A DNA stretch of 16,408 bases from an uncultured Blautia sp. (GCA_934394545.1 CAKRRG010000062.1:1-16408), one strand, 5' to 3'; counted from the stretch's first letter, positions 9,198-15,146 are shown. Numbers and translations: made by a program. The notes: generated from the sequence alone by a model not told the origin.

Positions 9198-9264
9198 TGC
9201 AATATTCCTCCTGTTTTATATATATTTGTCAATATTGTTATTTAACCGAATCAAGCAAGTAGCG

Positions 9265-9287
9265 AAGCGGACCTGGAATATCCGCTT
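9265..9287. repeat. 23-bp palindrome-bearing repeat, copy in the araR-araA gap
   Basis: The 23 bp begin AAGCGGA and end TCCGCTT with a 9-nt non-palindromic centre (CCTGGAATA on the plus strand). The exact reverse complement of all 23 bp occurs at 10494-10516 on the other side of araR. In the minus-strand transcript this copy folds as a 7-bp hairpin with no U-tract. Confidence 0.85.
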
Positions 9288-9319
9288 AACTATTGTTAAT
9301 CGTCACAGATAATACTCCG

Positions 9320-10411
9320 TCAGTTGTACCTTCTGCAGGATCCGCGAATAATCAGCTCCGGTTGAATCAGGCGCTCAACTTTACTTTCCTGTTCCGGCAC
9401 TCCATTGATTTTCTCCAGGATCAGCTCTGCTGCCATTTCCCCAAGCTTTTCCTGAGGATGGGCTATCGTAGTGATTCCTGTACCACGCTGGGCATAGAGA
9501 GAATTGTCATATCCTGTAACGGAAACATCCTCTGGGACACGTAGTCCGCAGATCTCAAGAGCCTCTATCACCTGCACAGCAATCTGGTCATTGTAGCAGA
9601 CAATTCCATCTGGAAGCTGTCCGCTTTTTACCATCTCTTTTACCATCATAGATGGCTTACTCCGCCGGTCCTCTGTATGGAACCACACCACCAGATCCGG
9701 ATCATAAGGTACCCCAGCCTCCTGCAGTGCTTTTACATAGCCCTTATGTCTCTGGATTCCCTGAATATCATCCGCCTTAAAAAAACCGGTGATCCTGTGG
9801 TGTCCCTGATCCAGAAGATACTTTGTAACAAGATAGCCCCCCTTTGCATCATCCATAAGAATATGTGGCTTGTTCTTCATTTCAGTGTAGATTCCCTGGA
9901 TAAAAATATATGGGATCTGATATTTTTCCAGATTTTCATAAAGGCTGGGATGACGACAGGTAAGCTGGCTTTTGCTTGGCTCAATGATCAGTGCGTCAAT
10001 ATCCTTTTGCAAAAGTTCCTCCAGACATTTCGCTTCTTTCTGACGGCTGTTTCCTGTATTTTTCAGAATGATGCTATAACCCCGCTCAGACAGCACGTTA
10101 TCTATGCCCTGGATCAGTCTTGGAAAAATATAGTCGGAAATGTAGGTGGTCACCACTGCAATATTTCTGGACTTTTTCATATGGCGCATTTTCTCTGAGC
10201 AAAAGGTTCCTTTGCCGTGACAGGCTTCTATATATCCTTCCTGCGCCAGAATGCCAAGAGCCTTACGCACGGTATGCCTGCTAAGGCCATACTGTTCAGT
10301 CAGCTGATTCTCCGATGGCAGCTTCTCTCCCGGCTGGATTCTGCCAGAAGTGATCTCCTCCCTCAGTTCTTCCATCAACGTGAAATACTTCGGCTTTCCG
10401 TTTTCTGTCAT
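9320..10411 (-). CDS. araR: AraR-type transcriptional repressor (GntR DNA-binding domain + LacI-type sensor domain)
   Basis: This 363-residue regulator has a winged-helix GntR domain at residues about 7-75 (EITSGRIQPGEKLPSENQLT, then YGLSRHTVRKALGILAQEGYI, then GKGTF) joined to a LacI/periplasmic-binding-protein-like effector domain from about 83 to 363 (NIAVVTTYISDYIFPRLIQG, CYNDQIAVQVIEAL, PEDVSVTGYDNS, TTIAHP). This architecture and length are those of Bacillus AraR, which represses arabinose genes and is released by L-arabinose; that effector is inferred from family and the araA neighbour. GGAGG (10420-10424) lies 8 nt before the ATG. An inverted repeat covering its promoter suggests autoregulation. 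Confidence 0.9.
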   Translation of the reverse strand: MTENGKPKYFTLMEELREEITSGRIQPGEKLPSENQLTEQYGLSRHTVRKALGILAQEGYIEACHGKGTFCSEKMRHMKKSRNIAVVTTYISDYIFPRLIQGIDNVLSERGYSIILKNTGNSRQKEAKCLEELLQKDIDALIIEPSKSQLTCRHPSLYENLEKYQIPYIFIQGIYTEMKNKPHILMDDAKGGYLVTKYLLDQGHHRITGFFKADDIQGIQRHKGYVKALQEAGVPYDPDLVVWFHTEDRRSKPSMMVKEMVKSGQLPDGIVCYNDQIAVQVIEALEICGLRVPEDVSVTGYDNSLYAQRGTGITTIAHPQEKLGEMAAELILEKINGVPEQESKVERLIQPELIIRGSCRRYN

Positions 10412-10432
10412 GGTTTCATCCTCCTGTTTTCT

Positions 10433-10467
10433 ATATTACAACTTGTATGCACATATAGACAAGTTGT
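10433..10467 (-). promoter_or_regulatory. araR promoter region with overlapping operator-like inverted repeat
   Basis: ACAACTTGT (10438-10446) and ACAAGTTGT (10459-10467) form a perfect 9-bp inverted repeat with 12-nt spacer, so the half-site centres are 21 bp (two helical turns) apart. On the minus strand a -35 TTGTCT (10462-10457), 18 nt and a -10 TAATAT (10438-10433) overlap it. The stretch 10441-10456 (ACTTGTATGCACATAT) matches the known Bacillus AraR box ATTTGTACGTACAAAT at 12 of 16 positions. Repressor binding here would block RNA polymerase directly. Confidence 0.6.
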
Positions 10468-10470
10468 TGT

Positions 10471-10530
10471 ATTAAAATAGTGAGCTCTATGCCAAGCGGA
10501 TATTCCAGGTCCGCTTGACACAGAGCTCAC
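10471..10530 (-). terminator. Intrinsic terminator of ltaE, containing the second 23-bp repeat
   Basis: Arms 10480-10500 and 10510-10530 pair over 21 bp with a 9-nt loop. The two imperfect positions are G-U wobbles only when read on the minus strand, which fixes the direction. A weak U-tract TATTTTAAT follows (10479-10471). The central 23 bp (10494-10516) are the repeat also found between araR and araA. It lies 17 nt past the ltaE stop and just before the araR promoter. Confidence 0.8.
10494..10516. repeat. 23-bp palindrome-bearing repeat, copy inside the ltaE terminator
   Basis: The sequence is the exact reverse complement of 9265-9287. Identity stops at both ends of the 23 bp apart from one base. 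Here the palindromic AAGCGGA/TCCGCTT forms the top of a longer terminator stem. Confidence 0.85.
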
Positions 10531-10546
10531 AAAGAAATAATGTTTC

Positions 10547-11566
10547 TTATAAAATCCGGATCAAGGCATCCATATCTTCTGACTTTGTAGCCCAACTGGT
10601 TGCAAAGCGGACAACCGTATGATTCTCATCATATTTTTCCCAGAAACTGAACTTCACCTTTTCTCCCAGTTCTTCCATCTTTTTATTTTCCAGAATAACA
10701 AAGATCTGATTCGTTGGGGAATTGATGAAAAGCTTATAGCCCTTCTCTTTTAAAGCCGCTTTCAGTTTTGCCGCTGTTTCAATAGCATTCTTGCTGATTT
10801 CCAGGTAAAGATCGTCTGTAAAAAGTGTGTCAAACTGAATTCCAAGCAGCCTGCCTTTTGCCAGAAGCGCTCCCTGTTGCTTCACCATGGTAAAGAAATG
10901 CTTTGGTGCCTTTTTGGGGAAAACAACAGCCTCTCCACACAGAGCGCCCACCTTTGTGCCACCAATATAAAATACATCTGTATATTCTGCAATATCCTTC
11001 AGCGTCACATCTGTCTCTGCCACCAGTCCGTACCCCAGTCTGGCACCATCTAAGAATAATGGAAGCTCATATTCCCTGCATATGCGGGAAATATCTGCCA
11101 GTTCTTTTTTGGTATACAGGGTACCGTATTCTGTAGGATGGGAAATATATACCATTCCCGGGAAAACCATGTGTGTATAGCTTCCATCAGCGTAATACGT
11201 CTTAAGATAATTGTCCAGATCTTCAGCGGAAATTTTCCCTTCTTTCTGCGGCAAAGGCAAAACCTTGTGACCGGTAAATTCAATCGCGCCTGCTTCGTGA
11301 GCATTGATATGCCCGGTGACAGCAGAAAGCACACCTTCGTATCGATTCAGCATGGACGCGATCACAACTGCATTTGTCTGGGTTCCTCCTACCAGGAAAT
11401 AGACCTCTCCCTCGGGACAGCCACATGCTTTTTTTATTTTTTCCTTTGCCTGATCGCAATAAAAATCCTGACCGTATCCCGGAACCTTTTCCATATTAGT
11501 CTCCAGTAATCTTTTTAAAATTGCTTCATGCGCACCTTCGCAATAATCATTCTCAAAATACAGCAT
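10547..11566 (-). CDS. ltaE: Low-specificity L-threonine aldolase (PLP enzyme)
   Basis: This 339-residue fold-type I PLP enzyme cleaves L-threonine or allo-threonine to glycine and acetaldehyde. It shows the family blocks NDYCEGAHEAIL (6-17), GGTQTNAVV (60-68), HINAHEAGAIEFTGHKV (86-102, His90 stacking on PLP), LDGARLG (172-178, Asp173) and the lysine that binds PLP, Lys205 in YIGGTKVGALCGEAVVF. The length is normal for the family (333-350). The start chosen is ATG 11566 because AAAGGAG lies 7 nt upstream; an in-frame ATG seven codons earlier would place that ribosome binding site inside the coding region. It has its own promoter and terminator, so it is monocistronic. Glycine from it feeds one-carbon metabolism, which fits loosely with fhs further along. 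Confidence 0.93.
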   Translation of the reverse strand: MLYFENDYCEGAHEAILKRLLETNMEKVPGYGQDFYCDQAKEKIKKACGCPEGEVYFLVGGTQTNAVVIASMLNRYEGVLSAVTGHINAHEAGAIEFTGHKVLPLPQKEGKISAEDLDNYLKTYYADGSYTHMVFPGMVYISHPTEYGTLYTKKELADISRICREYELPLFLDGARLGYGLVAETDVTLKDIAEYTDVFYIGGTKVGALCGEAVVFPKKAPKHFFTMVKQQGALLAKGRLLGIQFDTLFTDDLYLEISKNAIETAAKLKAALKEKGYKLFINSPTNQIFVILENKKMEELGEKVKFSFWEKYDENHTVVRFATSWATKSEDMDALIRIL

Positions 11567-11592
11567 AATGTAACTCCTTTGATTCATATTTT

Positions 11593-11628
11593 ACTTGCAC
11601 GACAACTTGTATGGTAACTTGTGCGATA
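11593..11628. repeat. Three tandem 12-bp repeats in the ltaE leader
   Basis: ACTTGCACGACA (11593-11604), ACTTGTATGGTA (11605-11616) and ACTTGTGCGATA (11617-11628) are contiguous copies of ACTTGYRYGRYA; CAACTT follows. They lie between the ltaE promoter and its ribosome binding site. Each copy resembles the half-site in the araR control region (ACTTGTATG), and ACAACTTGTATG is shared exactly between the two places (10438-10449 and 11602-11613). Confidence 0.8.
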
Positions 11629-11653
11629 CAACTTTTGACTTTCGTGTTATTTC

Positions 11654-11682
11654 ATCATATACCTGTGCTGAATTTTTTACAA
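11654..11682 (-). promoter_or_regulatory. Sigma-A promoter for ltaE
   Basis: On the minus strand TTGTAA (11682-11677), a 17-nt spacer and TATGAT (11659-11654) fit sigma-A consensus at 4 of 6 and 5 of 6 positions. It stands back to back with the oadB promoter. The transcript would carry the three 12-bp repeats in its leader. Confidence 0.55.
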
Positions 11683-11714
11683 GCATTGAACTGGTTACGA
11701 TCAGATTTTTTATA

Positions 11715-11744
11715 TTGACAGGACACACAGGTGTAGACTATAAT
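11715..11744 (+). promoter_or_regulatory. Sigma-A promoter for the Mn2+-riboswitch/oadB transcript
   Basis: A perfect -35 TTGACA (11715-11720), 18-nt spacer and perfect -10 TATAAT (11739-11744) predict a start near 11751 and an untranslated leader of about 245 nt. That leader is filled by the riboswitch and terminator described next. Confidence 0.85.
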
Positions 11745-11771
11745 GACAACATCAAATTAATATAAGCATCC

Positions 11772-11915
11772 AATAAAAGGGAGTAGCTGGCATATGGAAC
11801 CTGTTTCTCAGACACAGTAGAATCGGTTCGTATATGGATTTTCATGCGTCAGAACGGCAGACAGTTTTTTCATGGACTGTTGCCCGCAGAGAATTGAAAT
11901 GGCAAGACTTTTATT
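11772..11915 (+). ncRNA. yybP-ykoY (Mn2+) riboswitch aptamer upstream of oadB-like gene
   Basis: P1 is formed by AATAAAAG (11772-11779) and CTTTTATT (11908-11915), a perfect 8 bp. Directly inside it are the two conserved metal-site loops of the family: GGAGUAGC (11780-11787) and GGCAAGA (11901-11907), the latter corresponding to AGCAAGA in the Lactococcus aptamer. One leg is a stem of CATAT..GAACC (11791-11801) with GGTTC..ATATG (11825-11835). The other leg has TGCG (11845-11848), internal loop UCAGAAC, GGCA..ACAGT paired with ACTGTTGCC, then CGCA (11885-11888), matching the CG-UCAnnnC-G layout of known members. Mn2+ binding should stabilise P1 and prevent the overlapping terminator, giving an ON switch. 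Known targets are Mn2+ exporters and related cation proteins. Confidence 0.88.
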
Positions 11916-11967
11916 ACAATATTCACCTATCCTCAGGTATGTATTATTGTAATAAGAGTCTTTTTTT
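11904..11967 (+). terminator. Regulated terminator of the Mn2+ riboswitch
   Basis: AAGACTTTTATTACAATA (11904-11921) pairs with TATTGTAATAAGAGTCTT (11945-11962) over 18 bp with one U-G pair, followed by a seven-U run (11961-11967). Its left arm includes the whole 3' strand of riboswitch P1, so P1 and terminator are mutually exclusive. Confidence 0.9.
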
Positions 11968-11995
11968 ATATAAAAAAGAAACGGAGGAAAACAAA

Positions 11996-13132
11996 ATGGA
12001 ATTTTTAACAAATGGAATCATGGCTCTTACCTGGCAGCAGCTTATTATGTTCGCTGTAGGAATCACCTTAATCTGGCTGGCAATCAAAAAAGGCTTCGAA
12101 CCGGCTCTGCTTTTGCCAATGGGATTTGGTGCTATTCTTGTAAACCTGCCTTTTTCGGGAGTTTTAAACCAGACTTTGGCAGGAGGTATTCAGACTAACG
12201 GAGTAATTGAATGGCTTTTTCAAGTGGGAATTGAAGCATCTGAGGTAATGCCAATCCTTCTTTTTATCGGAATCGGCGCCATGATTGACTTCGGTCCCTT
12301 GCTTTCTAATCCCTCCCTGTTCCTGTTTGGTGCAGGCGCACAATTTGGTATCTTTGCTGCCATTCTCCTTGCTGCAATCCTGGGATTTGACTTAAAAGAT
12401 GCAGCTTCTATAGGAATCATTGGCGCCGCTGACGGCCCCACCTCTATTCTGGTTTCTCAGGTCCTGAATTCCAGATACATTGGAGCCATTGCCGTTGCTG
12501 CTTACTCCTATATGGCACTTGTCCCCATTGTGCAGCCTGTTGCCATCCGCCTTGTAACCACCAAAAAGGAACGATGCATCCATATGGAATACAATCCAAA
12601 ATCAGTTTCCAAAACCATGCGGATCGCTTTTCCAATTCTAGTGACCGTAATTGTGGGTCTGGTAGCTCCTCAGTCCGTTGCTCTAGTTGGTTTTCTTATG
12701 TTTGGCAACCTGATCCGGGAATGTGGCGTTCTTGGAACAATGTCTGACACCGCCCAGAACATTCTGGCAAACCTGATCACGCTTCTTCTTGGAATCACCA
12801 TCTCCTTCAGCATGCGGGCAGATCAGTTTGTAACAAAAGAAACTTTGCTGATTCTGGTAATCGGACTTTTTGCTTTTGTAATGGATACCATCGGAGGAGT
12901 TCTCCTGGCAAAATTCCTGAATCTTTTCCGTAAGAAAAAAATCAACCCTATGATTGGCGCTGCCGGGATTTCTGCTTTCCCAATGTCCTCACGTGTAGTT
13001 CAGAAAATGGCAATAGAAGAGGATCCTACCAATGTAATTCTTATGCAGGCAGCCGGAGCAAATGTGTCCGGACAAATTGCTTCCGTTATTGCAGGAGGCA
13101 TGGTCATCAACCTGGTATCAAATTTCTTATAA
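11996..13132 (+). CDS. oadB: Na+-translocating decarboxylase beta subunit family (OadB/GcdB-like)
   Basis: This 378-residue polytopic membrane protein belongs to the beta subunit family of oxaloacetate, methylmalonyl-CoA and glutaconyl-CoA decarboxylases, which couple decarboxylation of carboxybiotin to Na+ export. The signature GAADGPTSI (143-151, Asp146), AAYSYMALVP (168-177) and GANVSGQIASVIAGG (354-368, Asn356) cover the places of Asp203, Tyr229 and Asn373 known to matter in Klebsiella OadB. The start is ATG 11996, with GGAGG 8 nt upstream; the open frame further up is riboswitch sequence. It lacks the larger N-terminus of enterobacterial forms (about 430 residues), as do other short Firmicutes members. 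A 39-residue OadG-like gene follows by 17 nt, but no carboxyltransferase (alpha) or biotin carrier gene is nearby. Mn2+ riboswitch control is unexpected for this family, so its role may differ. Confidence 0.88.
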   Translation: MEFLTNGIMALTWQQLIMFAVGITLIWLAIKKGFEPALLLPMGFGAILVNLPFSGVLNQTLAGGIQTNGVIEWLFQVGIEASEVMPILLFIGIGAMIDFGPLLSNPSLFLFGAGAQFGIFAAILLAAILGFDLKDAASIGIIGAADGPTSILVSQVLNSRYIGAIAVAAYSYMALVPIVQPVAIRLVTTKKERCIHMEYNPKSVSKTMRIAFPILVTVIVGLVAPQSVALVGFLMFGNLIRECGVLGTMSDTAQNILANLITLLLGITISFSMRADQFVTKETLLILVIGLFAFVMDTIGGVLLAKFLNLFRKKKINPMIGAAGISAFPMSSRVVQKMAIEEDPTNVILMQAAGANVSGQIASVIAGGMVINLVSNFL

Positions 13133-13149
13133 AACAGGAGGTCTTTATC

Positions 13150-13269
13150 ATGAATACATCAAACGTCATTATTGCACTTGAAATCATGGGCAAAGGAATG
13201 GTCGGAATCTTTACCGCCATTTTGATCATTATGCTTTGCGTATGGCTTCTTGGAAAAATCGGAAAATAA
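13150..13269 (+). CDS. 39-residue OadG-like single-pass membrane protein
   Basis: A short gene with AGGAGG (13136-13141) 8 nt before its ATG encodes 39 residues: a polar start, then IALEIMGKGMVGIFTAILII and MLCVWLLGKIGK. The single hydrophobic helix (about 7-35) preceded by MGKGMVGIF and ending in a basic tail resembles the N-terminal membrane helix of OadG/gamma subunits, which anchor and help assemble decarboxylase complexes. The usual hydrophilic gamma C-terminus is absent. It begins 17 nt after oadB and ends 5 nt before a terminator, so it is the last gene of the Mn2+-controlled operon. The gene is well supported by ribosome binding site and context; the OadG link is by resemblance. Confidence 0.8.
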   Translation: MNTSNVIIALEIMGKGMVGIFTAILIIMLCVWLLGKIGK

Positions 13270-13274
13270 CTCAA

Positions 13275-13315
13275 AATGAGCCAAGGTCTTTCTCAATTAC
13301 AGACCTTGGCTCATT
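13275..13315. terminator. Bidirectional terminator between the oadB operon and the rhodanese-TtcA gene
   Basis: A perfect 15-bp stem (13275-13289 with 13301-13315, core GAGCCAAGGTCT) and an 11-nt loop lie between convergent genes. On the plus strand it is followed by the T-rich CTTTCTTTATT, and on the minus strand by TTTTGAG, so it can serve both. Confidence 0.88.
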
Positions 13316-13321
13316 CTTTCT

Positions 13322-14452
13322 TTATTCCTTATCGTAATCTTCCAGAAAAGAATGTCTCTCTCCGTGCTGCTTATATCCAACAACCGTATCAATATTTACA
13401 TTCTCCACGCTCTTGAAAATATTACCTTCCACAAATGGGTTCACCTTCTTCAGATCCCGGATCAGTTCCTTGATTTCCACACGCTTAGAGCGGTTCTCAT
13501 TATTGCAGGTCGTGCAGGTGTCTGTGAATTTACATGCACACTGGATAAAATGCAGGTCATTGTAATCACGCCATGCCTTGATATCGTCCTCTCGTACTAA
13601 ATATAAAGGCCGGATCAGCTCCATTCCCTGAAAATTAGTACTGTGAAGCTTGGGCATCATAGTTTGCACCTGTGCACCATAAAGCATTCCCATAAGAATC
13701 GTCTCGATCACATCATCGTAATGATGACCCAGGGCAATCTTATTACATCCCATTTCTTTCGCAAAGGCATACAGATGTCCCCGACGCATTCTTGCACAAA
13801 GATAACAGGGAGATTTCTCTATATTGAATACAGATTCAAAAATATCAGACTCAAAAATGCGAATAGGGATATTCAGCTTTCTTGCATTCTCTTCGATAAC
13901 CTGACGATTCGCCGGGCTGTAGCCTGGATCCATTACCAGAAATTTCACCTCGAAATCAAACTTGTTATGAAGCTTCAGTTCCTGAAAACACTTTGCCATC
14001 AGCATAGAATCCTTGCCGCCGGAAATGCACACTGCAATTCTATCTCCCGGCTTCACAAGTTCATACGTATTAATGGCCTTGGTAAATTTCGACCAGATTT
14101 TCTTCTTAAATTTCTTACGAAGACTAAGCTCCACATTCTTAGCGAAATCCTCATCCTGAGAACTCTTCATCGCATCCATAAGCCATGCAATATATCCCTT
14201 CTCCAGGCTTACTGCATCCAATCCCTGTTCAGCCAGATTCTCCGCTGCTTCCTGGCTCTTAATTCCACGGCTGCAGCAGATAACCAGCTTTCTGCTTTTA
14301 TCAACCTCCGGATTCTCAAGGATCTCCTCTTCCTTACAAGCCACGGCCCCCTTTATTGCGCCATGGGAAATCTCAATCTCATTACGGATATCTATGATCT
14401 GATAGGAATCCGCCGGTAATTTTTTTAATTCTTCTATCGTTATACTGCTCAT
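13322..14452 (-). CDS. Rhodanese-TtcA fusion: tRNA 2-thiolation-type PP-loop ATPase
   Basis: This 376-residue protein joins two domains. Residues about 4-95 are a rhodanese domain (YQIIDIRNEIEISHGAIKGA at 17-36; active-site loop CSRGIKS at 60-66, catalytic Cys60). Residues about 110-340 are a PP-loop ATPase of the TtcA/TtuA type: SGGKDS (144-149), PCYLCARMRRG (215-225) and GHHYDD (242-247). Cys216 and Cys219, plus one of Cys305/307/313/316, could hold the [4Fe-4S] cluster used by TtcA. TtcA makes 2-thiocytidine at position 32 of certain tRNAs. Here the rhodanese could pass persulfide sulfur to the ATPase domain in cis. The exact tRNA target is not known from sequence, so no symbol is given. 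AGGAAAGG lies 7 nt before the ATG; it follows the HAAS-protein gene by 31 nt, probably as an operon. Confidence 0.88.
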   Translation of the reverse strand: MSSITIEELKKLPADSYQIIDIRNEIEISHGAIKGAVACKEEEILENPEVDKSRKLVICCSRGIKSQEAAENLAEQGLDAVSLEKGYIAWLMDAMKSSQDEDFAKNVELSLRKKFKKKIWSKFTKAINTYELVKPGDRIAVCISGGKDSMLMAKCFQELKLHNKFDFEVKFLVMDPGYSPANRQVIEENARKLNIPIRIFESDIFESVFNIEKSPCYLCARMRRGHLYAFAKEMGCNKIALGHHYDDVIETILMGMLYGAQVQTMMPKLHSTNFQGMELIRPLYLVREDDIKAWRDYNDLHFIQCACKFTDTCTTCNNENRSKRVEIKELIRDLKKVNPFVEGNIFKSVENVNIDTVVGYKQHGERHSFLEDYDKE

Positions 14453-14483
14453 TTAAAAACCTTTCCTAAAAATGTATTCTATG

Positions 14484-14927
14484 TCAGCTGCGATTCTTGA
14501 TCAATGACACAATAAACAAAATCACTGCCAATACCGCAAAGAACGGAATGATTGCCACCAGAATATGAAGCAGCAGAAATACGATGATCAGCAGGAGCAC
14601 CACACCCAGCAGCTTACTGTACCAGGTATCAAAGCGCCAGACATGTACCTTCTTTTCTCCAGAGTCCTGAGGATTCCGGGAATCATCTGAATACGTACTG
14701 TATTCTTCATAATCCAGCTGTCCATTGTCCACATCTGTATCTAATAACGTCCTTGCGATCAGCCTTGGATCCCCAAGTTCAGCAAGAACATCCTGCTCAT
14801 TGCGTCCGCTACGCACCTGTGACTGAATATAATCTTCATAATAACGTACATGTGCTGCCACCTTGCCTTCATGCATCTGTCCTGACAGCTGACTTCGCAA
14901 TGTATCCAGAAATTCAGTTCTGTTCAT
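14484..14927 (-). CDS. Small HAAS/DUF1700-like membrane protein
   Basis: This 147-residue protein has an N-terminal helical domain (residues 1-68: NRTEFLDTLRSQLSG, then YYEDYIQ, then DVLAELGDPRLIARTLL) typical of HAAS/DUF1700 proteins, where a YYxDyi motif and a GxPxxIA-like turn recur. A polar acidic linker follows (69-92), then hydrophobic segments at about 106-142 that make one or two membrane helices, and a basic end. HAAS proteins are often found with PadR-type regulators and membrane stress systems; no such regulator is seen here. The start ATG 14927 is chosen because GGAAAGG is 11 nt upstream; an in-frame GTG at 14939 would abut that site. It is the first gene of a transcript continuing into the rhodanese-TtcA gene. 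Confidence 0.75.
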   Translation of the reverse strand: MNRTEFLDTLRSQLSGQMHEGKVAAHVRYYEDYIQSQVRSGRNEQDVLAELGDPRLIARTLLDTDVDNGQLDYEEYSTYSDDSRNPQDSGEKKVHVWRFDTWYSKLLGVVLLLIIVFLLLHILVAIIPFFAVLAVILFIVSLIKNRS

Positions 14928-14977
14928 TTCATTATTCACCTTTCCAATTAAGCTATTGAAGTATCTGAACAGTTTCT

Positions 14978-15006
14978 ATTCTAACAATACTTGCCATTCT
15001 ACGCAA
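14978..15006 (-). promoter_or_regulatory. Promoter for the HAAS-protein/rhodanese-TtcA operon
   Basis: On the minus strand TTGCGT (15006-15001), a 17-nt spacer and TAGAAT (14983-14978) preceded by TGT form an extended -10 promoter about 50 nt before the start codon. Confidence 0.6.
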
Positions 15007-15031
15007 CTATCCAGCTCATAAAATTTTTATA

Positions 15032-15061
15032 AAAGCTTTCTAAAGCCTTGTAAAGCATTTG
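15032..15061. repeat. Three 10-bp direct repeats between divergent promoters
   Basis: AAAGCTTTCT (15032-15041), AAAGCCTTGT (15042-15051) and AAAGCATTTG (15052-15061) are head-to-tail copies with AAAGC fixed and a 10-bp period. They sit between the HAAS promoter and the fhs promoter and would face the same side of the helix. Confidence 0.55.
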
Positions 15062-15117
15062 TTATTTTCCACAAATATTCGCACATTATTTTGACAATAA
15101 TGCCATCTGTTAATTTC

Positions 15118-15146
15118 TTGACAAATTTTTTTACAGGTGTTACAAT
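15118..15146 (+). promoter_or_regulatory. Sigma-A promoter for the ZTP riboswitch/fhs transcript
   Basis: A perfect -35 TTGACA (15118-15123), 17-nt spacer and -10 TACAAT (15141-15146) with an upstream TG predict a start near 15153, only about 12 nt before the riboswitch P1 stem. Confidence 0.85.

Noticed and set aside
9227..9232. TTGACA on the minus strand upstream of araA as a promoter -35
   Set aside because: The -10 position would fall on the ribosome binding site (AGGAAT), too close to the start codon.
9265..9287. Intrinsic terminator between araR and araA
   Set aside because: The hairpin is only 7 bp and is followed by CGCTACTTG instead of a U-tract.
11567..11587. Upstream ATG of ltaE
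   Set aside because: It would put the AAAGGAG site inside the coding region; the internal ATG gives the usual threonine aldolase start.
11834..11995. In-frame upstream extension of oadB giving a 432-residue protein
   Set aside because: The extension lies within the Mn2+ riboswitch and terminator and has no ribosome binding site, while ATG 11996 has GGAGG 8 nt upstream and gives the expected family N-terminus.
15091..15096. First TTGACA upstream of fhs as the -35
   Set aside because: The matching -10 position reads TTTCTT; the second TTGACA at 15118 pairs perfectly with TACAAT.
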